A stretch of DNA of 64,000 bases from contig JAFOXR010000076.1 in the NCBI GenBank assembly GCA_017391675.1, positions 1 to 64,000 on the forward strand. Direction: 5' to 3'. The first letter of the stretch is position 1. Every line of letters begins with the position of its first letter. Below the pieces are notes generated by a model. That model was given only the letters and a program-made list of their open reading frames with translations, made no database searches and was not told the origin of the DNA. The stretch is from Muribaculaceae bacterium (lineage in GTDB: Bacteria > Bacteroidota > Bacteroidia > Bacteroidales > Muribaculaceae). The position numbers and the translations under genes were made by a program. Of the stretch, positions 1 to 8,868 are shown in pieces.

Positions 1-5
1 CTCAA

Positions 6-37
6 TTTGCTATTACAATCACTTTGCACTATCTTTG
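6..37 (+). promoter_or_regulatory. Bacteroidetes-type promoter of metF
   Basis: A TTTG at 6-9 and TATCTTTG at 30-37 are separated by 20 bases. This matches the primary sigma-factor promoter of Bacteroidetes (TTTG, about 19-21 bases, TAnnTTTG). Transcription would begin near base 44, just ahead of metF, leaving a leader of only 10-15 bases. Confidence 0.7.
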
Positions 38-52
38 TTTTGAAAAATATTT

Positions 53-1018
53 ATGTATATGAAAATCTCCGAACTAATTTCGTCACGCCCACATAAGACT
101 GGTTTTTCTTTTGAAGTATTGCCTCCTTTAAAAGGAAAAAGCATTGAACATCTTTTCAAAAACATAGATGTACTAATGCAGTTTGACCCTCTATATATAA
201 ACATAACTACACATCGTAGCGAACTTGTTTTCAAAAGCACAGCCGACGGATTATACCAGAAGGTATCGGAACGCAACAGACCCGGTACTGTTGCTGTTGC
301 AGCAGCAATTCAGCAAAAGTACGGCATTCCGGCTGTTCCACATATCATCTGCAGCGGATTCTCTAAGACAGAAACAGAGCATGCGCTAATTGACCTTAAT
401 TTCCTAGGAATAAACAACCTACTGGTTTTGAGAGGAGATAAAGCCAAACATGAGAATCGCTATATTCCTGTTGAGAACGGACATATGCATGCATGTGAAC
501 TAGCTGAACAGATCAACAATTTCAATAATGGATTCTTCACCGACGGTACAAAAATGGATATTACCAATAACAACCGTTTCTCTTTTGGTGTAGCCGGCTA
601 TCCGGAAAAACATGAAGAAGCGCCAAACATCGAAGTTGACCTAAAAATGCTTAAGCATAAAGTAGACTCTGGAGCCGATTATATTGTCACACAAATGTTT
701 TTTGACAATTCCAAGTACTTTGACTTTGTACAGAGATGCCGAGAAATGGGTATTAATGTACCTATAATTCCTGCAATCAAGCCTATCGTCAACAGAAATC
801 AACTCACATTACTTCCTAAAGTGTTCCATGTAGATCTTCCGAGCGAATTAGCAGAAGAGCTGGGCAATTGCAAGGACGACACTCAAGCTAAGCAAGTAGG
901 CATCGAATGGTGTAAACAACAAGCAAAAGAGCTCATATCTGCTGGCGTACCTAGCATACATTTTTATTCACACAATGCTACCGAAAGCGTAAGACAAGTA
1001 GCCGAAGCAATATACTGA
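53..1018 (+). CDS. metF: Methylenetetrahydrofolate reductase
   Basis: Reduces 5,10-methylenetetrahydrofolate to 5-methyltetrahydrofolate with a flavin cofactor, supplying the methyl group for methionine synthesis in the cytoplasm. The 321-residue length fits the bacterial MetF family, a single TIM barrel. The N-terminal FSFEVLPP segment holds the catalytic glutamate (about residue 21). The family motifs LVLRGD (around 125), GVAGYPEKHEEA (around 185) and TQMFFD (around 220) are all present. ATG codons at 53 and 59 are both possible; the second gives the usual MKISEL start, and the promoter at 6-37 allows either. The gene is followed after 2 bases by holB, so the first three genes look like one transcript. 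No riboswitch is visible in the very short leader. Confidence 0.96.
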   Translation: MYMKISELISSRPHKTGFSFEVLPPLKGKSIEHLFKNIDVLMQFDPLYINITTHRSELVFKSTADGLYQKVSERNRPGTVAVAAAIQQKYGIPAVPHIICSGFSKTETEHALIDLNFLGINNLLVLRGDKAKHENRYIPVENGHMHACELAEQINNFNNGFFTDGTKMDITNNNRFSFGVAGYPEKHEEAPNIEVDLKMLKHKVDSGADYIVTQMFFDNSKYFDFVQRCREMGINVPIIPAIKPIVNRNQLTLLPKVFHVDLPSELAEELGNCKDDTQAKQVGIEWCKQQAKELISAGVPSIHFYSHNATESVRQVAEAIY

Positions 1019-1020
1019 AA

Positions 1021-2154
1021 ATGAAATTCAACGAAGTACTGGGACAGGAAAGCGCTAAAGAGCGTCTCATCAGGATGGTAGATAGCGACGAGATTCCGCA
1101 TGCCTTATTGATTCATGGCGAAGCAGGAATCCCCAAACTTGCTCTTGCTCGAGCAATGGCTCAATATATTCACTGCGAAAACCGCCAAAATGGCGATTCT
1201 TGCGGCATCTGCCCTTCATGCTTGCAGCACAAGTCCATGAATCATGCCGATACCTACTATTCATTTCCCATAGTGAAAAAAAGTGGAAGAAGTGAAGAGA
1301 ATGCGTGTTCCGATGATTTCAGCAAAGAATGGAGTGACTTTCTTAACAGTAATCCACTAGTAGAAAATTACGAAAATTGGCTTGAAATTCTTAAGAATGA
1401 GAATGCCCAACCTCTCATATACAAAGGAGAAAGCGTAAGCATCATTCACAAGATGAGCCTATCTACACTATCATCTAAATATAAGGTACTAATAATGTGG
1501 TTGCCTGAGAAAATGAACGCAACATGCGCCAACAGGTTACTAAAACTCATTGAAGAACCTTCAAGCGACTCCATTTTTATACTTGTAAGCGATAACAGCA
1601 ACCAGATTCTTCCCACGATTTATTCCCGTACGCAAAGGATTGAACTGAAAAGACTATCCACGGGGCTGATTGCCAGTTATCTTCAAGATAAATACAATCT
1701 ACAACAACAAGATGCCACAGCAGTAGCAGCTACCGCTGACGGTAATATTCTTCTTGCAGAAAGCAATCTGGCATATGATAGCGAAAACAAGGAATTCTTC
1801 AAAGAATTCGTTTTGCTTATGCGACTTGCCTATTCACGCGATTTAAAACAGCTTAAGGATTGGTCTGAACGAATTTTCGCCTATAAGCGTGAAAAGGCAA
1901 GACGGTTTCTCAAATATACAAGCCGCATGATTCGTGAAAACTACATCTATAATATACATGAACAAAGTCTAAATTATCTTACACAAGAAGAAGAGAATTT
2001 CAGTACAAAATTTGCTCCTTTCATCAACGAAGGTAATGTTATAAAAATGCTTGATGAAATAAATCGTGCCGAAATAGACATCGCCGGCAATGCAAATGGC
2101 CGAATTGTACTTTTCGACCTGGCTATTAAAATTACCATTCTAATAAAACGATAA
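1021..2154 (+). CDS. holB: DNA polymerase III delta-prime subunit
   Basis: Clamp-loader subunit that helps open the sliding clamp and place it on primed DNA. It is an AAA+ fold of 377 residues. The P-loop position (GEAGIPKLAL, about residues 33-42) lacks the GKT/S of an active ATPase, as expected for delta-prime. A zinc-binding cysteine set follows (C52, C61, C64, C67). A YSRTQRIE segment near residue 200 stands where the SRC sensor motif occurs in other clamp-loader subunits. It is packed between metF and an AddB-like gene with gaps of 2 and 6 bases, suggesting co-transcription. Confidence 0.9.
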   Translation: MKFNEVLGQESAKERLIRMVDSDEIPHALLIHGEAGIPKLALARAMAQYIHCENRQNGDSCGICPSCLQHKSMNHADTYYSFPIVKKSGRSEENACSDDFSKEWSDFLNSNPLVENYENWLEILKNENAQPLIYKGESVSIIHKMSLSTLSSKYKVLIMWLPEKMNATCANRLLKLIEEPSSDSIFILVSDNSNQILPTIYSRTQRIELKRLSTGLIASYLQDKYNLQQQDATAVAATADGNILLAESNLAYDSENKEFFKEFVLLMRLAYSRDLKQLKDWSERIFAYKREKARRFLKYTSRMIRENYIYNIHEQSLNYLTQEEENFSTKFAPFINEGNVIKMLDEINRAEIDIAGNANGRIVLFDLAIKITILIKR

Positions 2155-2160
2155 ATTATC

Positions 2161-5073
2161 ATGGCTCAACAAAGTTCTTTTTTGAAACAAGTAGCGCAAG
2201 CCTTCTATAACAACGGCAAACATAATTTGCGCGATTATTGTTTTATTTTCCCTAATAGGCGAAGCAGCATTTTCTTTGAGAAAGAACTTATCGCATGCTC
2301 TGATAAAGAACCGTTTATACTTCCTAGCATCACTACCATCTCCGATTTTGTATGCGGAATTACAACGATTGTAGAATGCGGACGCATCGAGCAGTTGCTG
2401 GATCTCTATGATGAATACTGCAAACTTGCTGGAAATAGTGCTGAGCCTTTTGACGAATTTTCACATTGGGGAGACATTATATTGAGCGATTTCAATGATA
2501 TTGATCTCTATCTGGTAGATGCAGAAAAAATATTCACTAACATAAAAGAATATAAGGAAATCGACACCGACTATCTTACCGACGAGCAGAAATCTGCATT
2601 ACGAGAATATTTTGGAGATGCATACCCTCTCAACGAAAATGACATGAGCGGTTTCTGGAAGCATACAAACGCTTATAATGATAGTAGCAAAAAAGACTAT
2701 TTCCGTCTATGGGAGATATTAGGAAATCTTTACAAGCAGTTCAATAGCAGACTGGAAGCAAAAGGGCTTGCTTACTCAGGGCACATATACCGTAAAGCCG
2801 TAGATATTCTTAAGTCTATCAAAGCAGAACAATTACCATTCAGTCAATATGTTTTCGTAGGATTCAATGTGCTATCCACTTCCGAATTGCAGATATTCAG
2901 TATTCTTCAAAATAAGGGAGTTGCGGATTTCTATTGGGACCTTAACTCTCCCGCTTTAAGAGACAGAAAAAACAAGGCGTCTAAGTTCGTTAGCCTGAAT
3001 ATGAGCAAATTCAAGCCAAAGCTCAATATTGACGAACCCGTTATTAATTCATTTCCTCACATCAAGGTAAAAGCAATACCAAGTAATGTAGGACAAGTGA
3101 AATATGCTGCGCACATCGTGGAAACTCTCATAAGCGAAGGCAAAGTGGATAATCCTAATGACCTTTTGGATACAGCTATTGTCCTACCTGACGAGAATCT
3201 GTTCATACCACTTTCTGGATCACTAAGCAAAGAACAGATTGGCGATGTCAACATTACAATGGGATTCCCTATCAAGAAATCCCTTATATCCAATCTCCTC
3301 TCTTCTATTTCAAAGACACACCGGCAGTCAAGAAAGATAAAAGGTGAATACTGCTATTACATAGAAGACATAAAGTCTTTGTTAGCTCACCCTTATCTGA
3401 AACTCTTGACAGGCAACGAAATTAACGACCTTACCAATAAACTTAACAAAGAACGGCTATTCTTCATTCCATTCTCTGTTCTAAAAGAGACATGCCCTTC
3501 TCTTGTTGAACTATTTTTGCCTATAACAGAGATGAGCGTTAAGGAACTGATCAAGTACACCAACAATGTGCTAAATTTCATCTCATCAAAAGTTCTCACA
3601 TCTCTCACCGACAAGAATCGAGGTTCGATAGAGCTAACATGCCTTAATAAATATATCGAACAATTCCGAATACTTGCCGATATCATTATCAACTATGATA
3701 TTAAACTAAATGACAGCACTTTCTTCTATCTTATCGACCGCTTCATTTCCGGTGCAATCGTATCTCTCCAGGGCGAACCATTGAAGGGACTCCAAGTAAT
3801 GGGAGTATTAGAGACACGCTGCCTGGATTTCAAAAATATTATAATACTTTCCATGAACGAGAAAGTATTTCCACGCAAGCACTTCTCTCGCAGCTTTATC
3901 CCCTACACAATAAGGAAAGGATTCGGCATGGCCACTATAGAGCATCAGGAATGCATGTATGCCTACTACTTCTATCGAATGATAAGCCGAGCGAACAATG
4001 TGTTCTTATTGTACGATGCTCGATCTACAGCACTAGGCTCAGGCGATCCTTCACGCTACATTCAACAGTTATGCAAAATATACAGTGAAAGCGGTGCTGA
4101 AATCGAACATGTGCCATTCGAAATACGAGGTATAAAAGAACTTGACATTGAAGTCCCCAAAACGGAGAGGATTATGGACAGCCTAAACCGCTACCGAACT
4201 GAAGGATCAGGCAAATTCCTATCGGCTAGTTCTATTAATTCCTATTTGGCATGTCCTCTTAAATTCTATTTTGAAAAAGTCGAAGGACTATACATCCAAG
4301 ACGAAATAAGCGAATTCATGAACCATAGTACATTCGGTACCATTATTCATGAAATCATGCTCAATATATATTCTCCTTATAAAAACAAACTTGTAACACA
4401 AGAATATATCAACACTTACCTCAAGAATGAAGCACATTGCCTTGATAGAATTATCAAATGCACTGTAAACAAAGTGTTTAACGGCAAAGGAGATGACTGC
4501 TACGAGGAATTGGACGGGGTCGGATACATGGTAGAAGATGTTATAAAACATTTTGTTATCGAGATTCTAAAGTTTGATGCCAAGCAGGAATTCACATACA
4601 TACAAGGCGAAAAAGAAGAAAGCGGATTTTGGAAGGAGCTCGGTATAAACTTCAGGCAGTTTATTGACCGAGTCGATATGGTAAAAGAACATAATGGGCT
4701 GGATTCATATATCCGCATCATCGATTATAAGACAGGAAAAGACGATACAACAGCCCTGACTTTTAATAACGCCATGAAAGACAGTGCAAAGAAAGCGATC
4801 ATACAGATCTTCCTGTATTGCAATTATTATAACTATTTAAACAATAGCAATCAAAAGATTAAACCTTTGATTTACACTGTACAAGACATGTCAAAAGCTG
4901 AAATTCGCATCAATAGGAACCCTGTTGAAGACTTCAACGATTTCAACGAGGAATTCATGGAGCTGATGAAATCTAAAATTGAAGAAATGTTTGATAAAAA
5001 TATCCCATTCAAACAAACTACAAACGAGGATAACTGCAAATATTGCAAATACAAGGATTTCTGCCGTAAATAA
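2161..5073 (+). CDS. AddB-like PD-(D/E)XK nuclease/helicase-fold protein
   Basis: Large 970-residue protein of the AddB/RecB-like nuclease family, probably part of double-strand-break end processing. The N-terminus (FPNRRSSIFFEKEL) resembles the degenerate helicase fold of AddB. The nuclease domain is clear: LSASSINSYLACP (from about 687), GTIIHE (about 726), IDRVD (about 835), IDYKTG (about 854) and a QIFLY helix (about 883). The cysteine at about 698 together with C959, C962 and C968 (C-X2-C-X5-C at the extreme C-terminus) would form the iron-sulfur staple known from AddB. No AddA partner lies in this window; it could be encoded elsewhere. It appears to be the last gene of the metF-holB transcript. 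Confidence 0.85.
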   Translation: MAQQSSFLKQVAQAFYNNGKHNLRDYCFIFPNRRSSIFFEKELIACSDKEPFILPSITTISDFVCGITTIVECGRIEQLLDLYDEYCKLAGNSAEPFDEFSHWGDIILSDFNDIDLYLVDAEKIFTNIKEYKEIDTDYLTDEQKSALREYFGDAYPLNENDMSGFWKHTNAYNDSSKKDYFRLWEILGNLYKQFNSRLEAKGLAYSGHIYRKAVDILKSIKAEQLPFSQYVFVGFNVLSTSELQIFSILQNKGVADFYWDLNSPALRDRKNKASKFVSLNMSKFKPKLNIDEPVINSFPHIKVKAIPSNVGQVKYAAHIVETLISEGKVDNPNDLLDTAIVLPDENLFIPLSGSLSKEQIGDVNITMGFPIKKSLISNLLSSISKTHRQSRKIKGEYCYYIEDIKSLLAHPYLKLLTGNEINDLTNKLNKERLFFIPFSVLKETCPSLVELFLPITEMSVKELIKYTNNVLNFISSKVLTSLTDKNRGSIELTCLNKYIEQFRILADIIINYDIKLNDSTFFYLIDRFISGAIVSLQGEPLKGLQVMGVLETRCLDFKNIIILSMNEKVFPRKHFSRSFIPYTIRKGFGMATIEHQECMYAYYFYRMISRANNVFLLYDARSTALGSGDPSRYIQQLCKIYSESGAEIEHVPFEIRGIKELDIEVPKTERIMDSLNRYRTEGSGKFLSASSINSYLACPLKFYFEKVEGLYIQDEISEFMNHSTFGTIIHEIMLNIYSPYKNKLVTQEYINTYLKNEAHCLDRIIKCTVNKVFNGKGDDCYEELDGVGYMVEDVIKHFVIEILKFDAKQEFTYIQGEKEESGFWKELGINFRQFIDRVDMVKEHNGLDSYIRIIDYKTGKDDTTALTFNNAMKDSAKKAIIQIFLYCNYYNYLNNSNQKIKPLIYTVQDMSKAEIRINRNPVEDFNDFNEEFMELMKSKIEEMFDKNIPFKQTTNEDNCKYCKYKDFCRK

Positions 5074-5165
5074 TATTTCTGTGTAAAAAGAGGCGAACAA
5101 TACAATGGCAAAGTAAAAATATAATACAAGAATGGCACATATCAGTATACTTATTTGTCTGAAAT

Positions 5166-5196
5166 TTTGTCATTTGAACAAAAATAGCTACCTTTG
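5166..5196 (+). promoter_or_regulatory. Promoter of rplY (L25)
   Basis: TTTG at 5166-5169 and TACCTTTG at 5189-5196 with 19 bases between them are a near-perfect Bacteroidetes promoter. It overlaps the 5' part of the longer L25 frame (from the TTG at 5194), which argues for the internal ATG at 5272 as the true start. Confidence 0.75.
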
Positions 5197-5271
5197 CACC
5201 GCTTTTTAAGAATACCGTGTGATGGGAAATTAGGAGCAAACTTAATTTTGAGTAACACAAACAACAAAAAA

Positions 5272-5955
5272 ATGAAAACATTTAATCTAGTAGCTGAGCC
5301 TAGAACAGCGCTTGGCAAAAAAGCAACTAAGGCGTTGCGTAAAGAAGGTCTTATTCCTGTAGTTCTTAACGGTGGTGAAGTTGTAGAACTTCCTTACAAT
5401 GGAACAGTAGAAAACGGAACAAAGGTTGTAACTCTTCCTGGCAAGAAAATTGCTGACGGAAAGAGAGCTGAAAGCAACAAAGCTATCCTTGCTACCGACC
5501 TAGTAGTTAAGATGTCAGATGTTCGCAAGCTTATCTACACTCCAGAAATCTTCGTTATCGATTTGTCAATCAATGGCAAAGTAAAGAAGGCCGTTCTTAA
5601 GGACATCCAATTCCACCCAGTAACAGACGAAGTACTTCACATTGACCTATTGGAAGTTTATGACAACAAGCCAGTAGTTATGGAAGTTCCTGTTAAGATT
5701 GAAGGTCACGCAGCTGGTGTTAAGGCCGGTGGTAAGTTGACTCTATCAATGAAGAAACTTAAGGTTAAAGCAATTTACACTCAAATGCCTGAACGCGTTA
5801 TCATCAATGTAGACAACCTAGAACTTGGACAAAGCTTGCAAGTTGGAGCTCTTAGCTACGAAGGGCTTGAATTGATGAACGCTAAGAACGCTGTAGTATG
5901 TGCAGTTCAATTGACTCGTGCAGCTCGCGGTGCTCAAGCTAATGCTCAAAAATAA
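5272..5955 (+). CDS. rplY: 50S ribosomal protein L25 (CTC family)
   Basis: Binds 5S rRNA in the large subunit. This is the long, two-domain CTC form: an N-terminal L25 beta-barrel (MKTFNLVAEPRTALGKKATK onward) plus a C-terminal TL5-type domain, 227 residues in all. The ATG at 5272 is chosen because the homologous region begins there and the promoter at 5166-5196 leaves no room for the upstream TTG start. The codon use (GCT, CTT, AAG rich) resembles the other ribosomal genes and indicates strong expression. pth follows after 10 bases, a common pairing. Confidence 0.93.
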   Translation: MKTFNLVAEPRTALGKKATKALRKEGLIPVVLNGGEVVELPYNGTVENGTKVVTLPGKKIADGKRAESNKAILATDLVVKMSDVRKLIYTPEIFVIDLSINGKVKKAVLKDIQFHPVTDEVLHIDLLEVYDNKPVVMEVPVKIEGHAAGVKAGGKLTLSMKKLKVKAIYTQMPERVIINVDNLELGQSLQVGALSYEGLELMNAKNAVVCAVQLTRAARGAQANAQK

Positions 5956-5965
5956 TATTTGAGAC

Positions 5966-6529
5966 ATGAAGTATCTGATTGTTGGATTGGGTAACATCGG
6001 TCCAGAATACCGCAACACCCGACACAACATAGGTTTTAAAGTATTGGACGCCTTTGCTGAGGTGTCCAATATTTCTTTTTCAACCCAGCGTTATGGCGAC
6101 ATTGCTCAAGTAAGAGTAAAAAACAATGTGCTAGTTCTACTCAAGCCTTCCACCTACATGAACCTGAGCGGTGAAGCTGTAAGATACTGGATGAATAAAG
6201 AAAATATACCTTTGGAGAATGTGTTGGTTATTGTCGATGACATTGCTCTGCCCTTCGGTGCTATCAGAATAAAGGGCAAAGGCAGTGACGGTGGTCATAA
6301 CGGGTTGAAGAATATTGCGGCTATGATTGGCACGCAGAACTATGCACGCATACGCTTCGGACTTGGCAATGACTTTCCCAAAGGAGCACAAATCGATTAT
6401 GTGCTAGGCAACTTCACAGAAGAGCAAGAGAAACTCATGCCTGAAAGACTTAAGATAGCTATTGATGCGATAAAGGCATTCTGCTTGTCTGGACTCACTT
6501 TTGCCATGAATAACTACAGCAACAAGTAA
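5966..6529 (+). CDS. pth: Peptidyl-tRNA hydrolase
   Basis: Releases peptides from prematurely dropped peptidyl-tRNAs, recycling the tRNA. The 187-residue length is normal. The N-terminus reads [18 protein letters not shown] with Asn10 and the catalytic His20. The VDDIALPFG segment (about 90-98) and [10 protein letters not shown] (about 112-121) complete the active site. It sits 10 bases behind rplY and 2 bases ahead of the S4-domain gene, so all three are probably translated from one message. Confidence 0.96.
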   Translation: MKYLIVGLGNIGPEYRNTRHNIGFKVLDAFAEVSNISFSTQRYGDIAQVRVKNNVLVLLKPSTYMNLSGEAVRYWMNKENIPLENVLVIVDDIALPFGAIRIKGKGSDGGHNGLKNIAAMIGTQNYARIRFGLGNDFPKGAQIDYVLGNFTEEQEKLMPERLKIAIDAIKAFCLSGLTFAMNNYSNK

Positions 6530-6531
6530 CC

Positions 6532-6975
6532 ATGGGCAAGAATGAAGTTAGAATAGACAAGTGGCTATGGGCAACAAGAATCTTCAAGACAAGATCTATT
6601 GCAACCGATGCATGCAAAAAAGGACGAGTAACTATCTCCGGAATAAATGTAAAGCCATCACATGGAGTGAAAATCGGTGATGTAATTGCTGTGCGAAAGC
6701 CTCCTATCACATATTCATTCCAAGTACTAGGTCTCATTGAAAACAGAGTCGGAGCTAAACTTGTACCAGATTATTTGAAGAATGTCACTACACCCGATCA
6801 ATACGAATTATTGGAAATGACCAGAATAAGTGGATTTGTGAACAGACAGAAAGGACTAGGCCGCCCCACAAAGAAAGATGCGCGTGAACTTTCTAAGTTT
6901 ACCGACTTCACTTTTATGGACTTTGATGATATAGACGACGAGGACTTTGATTTTGACGAATATGATGAGCCGTGA
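6532..6975 (+). CDS. S4-domain RNA-binding protein, Hsp15-like
   Basis: An S4 RNA-binding domain covers about residues 5-65 (VRIDKWLWATRIFKTRS is the typical start). In E. coli the relative Hsp15 binds 50S subunits carrying stalled nascent chains, which fits the position right behind pth. The 147-residue protein ends in a strongly acidic tail (FDDIDDEDFDFDEYDEP), typical of Bacteroidetes members. The exact target in this phylum is not established. Confidence 0.85.
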   Translation: MGKNEVRIDKWLWATRIFKTRSIATDACKKGRVTISGINVKPSHGVKIGDVIAVRKPPITYSFQVLGLIENRVGAKLVPDYLKNVTTPDQYELLEMTRISGFVNRQKGLGRPTKKDARELSKFTDFTFMDFDDIDDEDFDFDEYDEP

Positions 6976-7026
6976 TTGTTAATTTAATGTAAGATTTGCA
7001 ATAAATTCTCTCAGTCACAAAAAAAT

Positions 7027-7479
7027 ATGTTTAAATTTGCTTTTGTGAGAACGATTAAAGCCATAATATCCCTTATTTGCGCTATGCTGATAATCGCTTG
7101 TTCTGTAGCGCAATTCCATCATCACGACAATGACGGGAGAATGGTCGTTTTCTCATGCACAAAACAATTTGCTCACAAACAAGACATCCATAATCATAAT
7201 CACATTCATCACAGTACAGAATGCAGCAACTGCTCATCACATGGATGTCACGACAGGAATCACCAAGACGAGAAAAATTGTTCGTTAAAAATCAATATTG
7301 TAAAACCCGAGAACAAGCAATTCTCAAAAATCATAATCGTATGCATGCTCATTACCGACCTGCTATTAAATGCATGCGACATCATTACTCAAAAATTCTT
7401 TATACAGACTGATGTTGATATATCCCCTACCGACATCTCTTCAAGTCTGAGACTACGAGCTCCACCCTCATTATTGTAA
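7027..7479 (+). CDS. Small His/Cys-rich membrane-anchored protein (DUF6769-like)
   Basis: 150-residue protein of unproven function. An N-terminal hydrophobic segment (about residues 10-26) ends in an AQFHHHD motif. The middle (about 50-90) is rich in His and Cys (HNHNHIHHS, CSNCSSHGCHD), and a second hydrophobic segment lies at about 100-118. The tail SLRLRAPPSLL resembles that of small proteins found ahead of RND efflux genes in Bacteroidetes. Position directly in front of the adaptor gene suggests a periplasmic metal-binding accessory. Recognition of the DUF family is from memory and should be treated as likely rather than certain. Confidence 0.65.
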   Translation: MFKFAFVRTIKAIISLICAMLIIACSVAQFHHHDNDGRMVVFSCTKQFAHKQDIHNHNHIHHSTECSNCSSHGCHDRNHQDEKNCSLKINIVKPENKQFSKIIIVCMLITDLLLNACDIITQKFFIQTDVDISPTDISSSLRLRAPPSLL

Positions 7480-7497
7480 TATTATCTTACTAAAATA

Positions 7498-7520
7498 CAG
7501 TCTATTAATGAATTAGACTG
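7498..7520 (+). promoter_or_regulatory. Inverted repeat ahead of the adaptor gene
   Basis: A 7-base inverted repeat (CAGTCTA / TAGACTG) with a 9-base loop lies in the 76-base gap between the His/Cys-rich gene and the adaptor gene. It could be an operator or a processing hairpin; the sequence alone does not decide. Confidence 0.3.
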
Positions 7521-7555
7521 AAATCACTTTATATAATTACTAATATTACAATAAA

Positions 7556-8848
7556 ATGAAATTCAAACATATATTGTTTGCTATATCCATAGCAACACTT
7601 ACTGCTTGTGGTACTGCCACAAAAGAGAATAATGAACATAATCATGAGGTTGAAACACATGAACATAATCATGAGCATAGTACTCACAAACATGTTCATG
7701 GATCAGACTGCAAAGATCACAATCATGCTTCAGCTCATGATCATAGCACGCACAATCATGATTCACACAACCATGATACCCATAATCACGATCATGCAAT
7801 CCACAATCATGACAACCACGATTCCCACGCTGAAAATAGTGATGAGATAGCATTCTCCGAACAAAAAGCTAAACATTTCGGCATTAAAACGGAAAAAGTA
7901 ACTAAAGGCACGTTCTGCGATATTATAAAAGTGAGTGGAAAGATTCTTCCAGCTCAAAGCGATGAATCCGTTATCGCCGCAAAGTCTAGTGGTATCTTGA
8001 AGCTAAATGCCAACGCAATTGAAGGCAAACAAGTTGCAGCAGGAACCTCTATTGGTTCTATTTCTTCACAAAATATTGCAGGCGGTGATGCTAATGAAGT
8101 GGCTAGAATAAACTTTGATGCAGCTAAACGAGAACTCGATAGGATCACTCCTCTATACAAAGACAAAATAATCACCGAGCGAGAATACAATCAAGCAAAA
8201 CAAGTCTATGATCAAGCAAAAGCCGCAATGGCAACTACAAGTGGTGCAGGAAGTACAGCAACTAGCAATATAGCCGGAACAATCACACAAATGCTTGCCA
8301 AAGACGGTGAATTTGTAGAAACTGGCGCCCCTATCGCTGTAGTTTCCAAAAATGCTAAGCTTATTCTTAGAGCAGAACTACCAAACAGATATGCTTCAAT
8401 GATACATAGTATCAAGAGCGCAAATTTCAAACCTGCATATACCGAGGAAGTATATGACCTGTCAAAACTTAACGGTAAAATCGTATCAAACAAAAACCTT
8501 AGTGTAGTATCGCCAGGATACATTCCTATAAATTTTGAATTTACAAATACTGCATCTATTATCCCAGGCTCATATGCAGAAATTTACTTGGTTGGTACAA
8601 CTAAGAACAACTGCATAACATTGCCATTGAGTGCTGTTACCGAAGAAGAAGGATTCTTCTTCGTTTATGAAAAGGTTCACCATGAGGCTTATATGAAAAA
8701 GGAAGTCAAAACTGGAATGAACAATGGAGAAACGATAGAAATTCTATCAGGTGTAAACGAAGGTGACGAAATTGTCACACAAGGAGCAATCCTTATCAAA
8801 CTTGCATCACAAGCAGGATCAGTTCCTGGACATAGCCACGAACACTAA
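7556..8848 (+). CDS. RND efflux periplasmic adaptor with His-rich segment (CusB/CzcB family)
   Basis: Membrane-fusion protein linking the inner-membrane RND pump to the outer-membrane channel for metal export. A lipoprotein signal (MKFKHILFAISIATLTACG) is followed by an unusually long histidine-rich stretch (about residues 27-95, many HNHD/HDH units) that should bind divalent metal. The adaptor proper begins near residue 100: lipoyl/barrel-sandwich halves (SSGILKLNANAIEG), a short hairpin (about 180-225) and the beta-barrel and proximal domains. It ends in GHSHEH, another possible metal ligand. It is the second gene of a four-gene efflux operon. Metal specificity (Zn, Co, Ni or Cu) cannot be read from the sequence. 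Confidence 0.9.
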   Translation: MKFKHILFAISIATLTACGTATKENNEHNHEVETHEHNHEHSTHKHVHGSDCKDHNHASAHDHSTHNHDSHNHDTHNHDHAIHNHDNHDSHAENSDEIAFSEQKAKHFGIKTEKVTKGTFCDIIKVSGKILPAQSDESVIAAKSSGILKLNANAIEGKQVAAGTSIGSISSQNIAGGDANEVARINFDAAKRELDRITPLYKDKIITEREYNQAKQVYDQAKAAMATTSGAGSTATSNIAGTITQMLAKDGEFVETGAPIAVVSKNAKLILRAELPNRYASMIHSIKSANFKPAYTEEVYDLSKLNGKIVSNKNLSVVSPGYIPINFEFTNTASIIPGSYAEIYLVGTTKNNCITLPLSAVTEEEGFFFVYEKVHHEAYMKKEVKTGMNNGETIEILSGVNEGDEIVTQGAILIKLASQAGSVPGHSHEH

Positions 8849-8868
8849 CATTTAATCAAAACCTACCT

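Noticed and set aside
5194..5271. N-terminal extension of L25 from the TTG at 5194
   Set aside because: It overlaps the promoter, and the L25 homology starts at 5272.
7620..7850. Short regular repeats (CATAATCATGA-like) that might suggest a CRISPR array
   Set aside because: They lie in frame in the adaptor gene and encode HNHD/HDH units; spacing is irregular and there are no spacers or cas genes.
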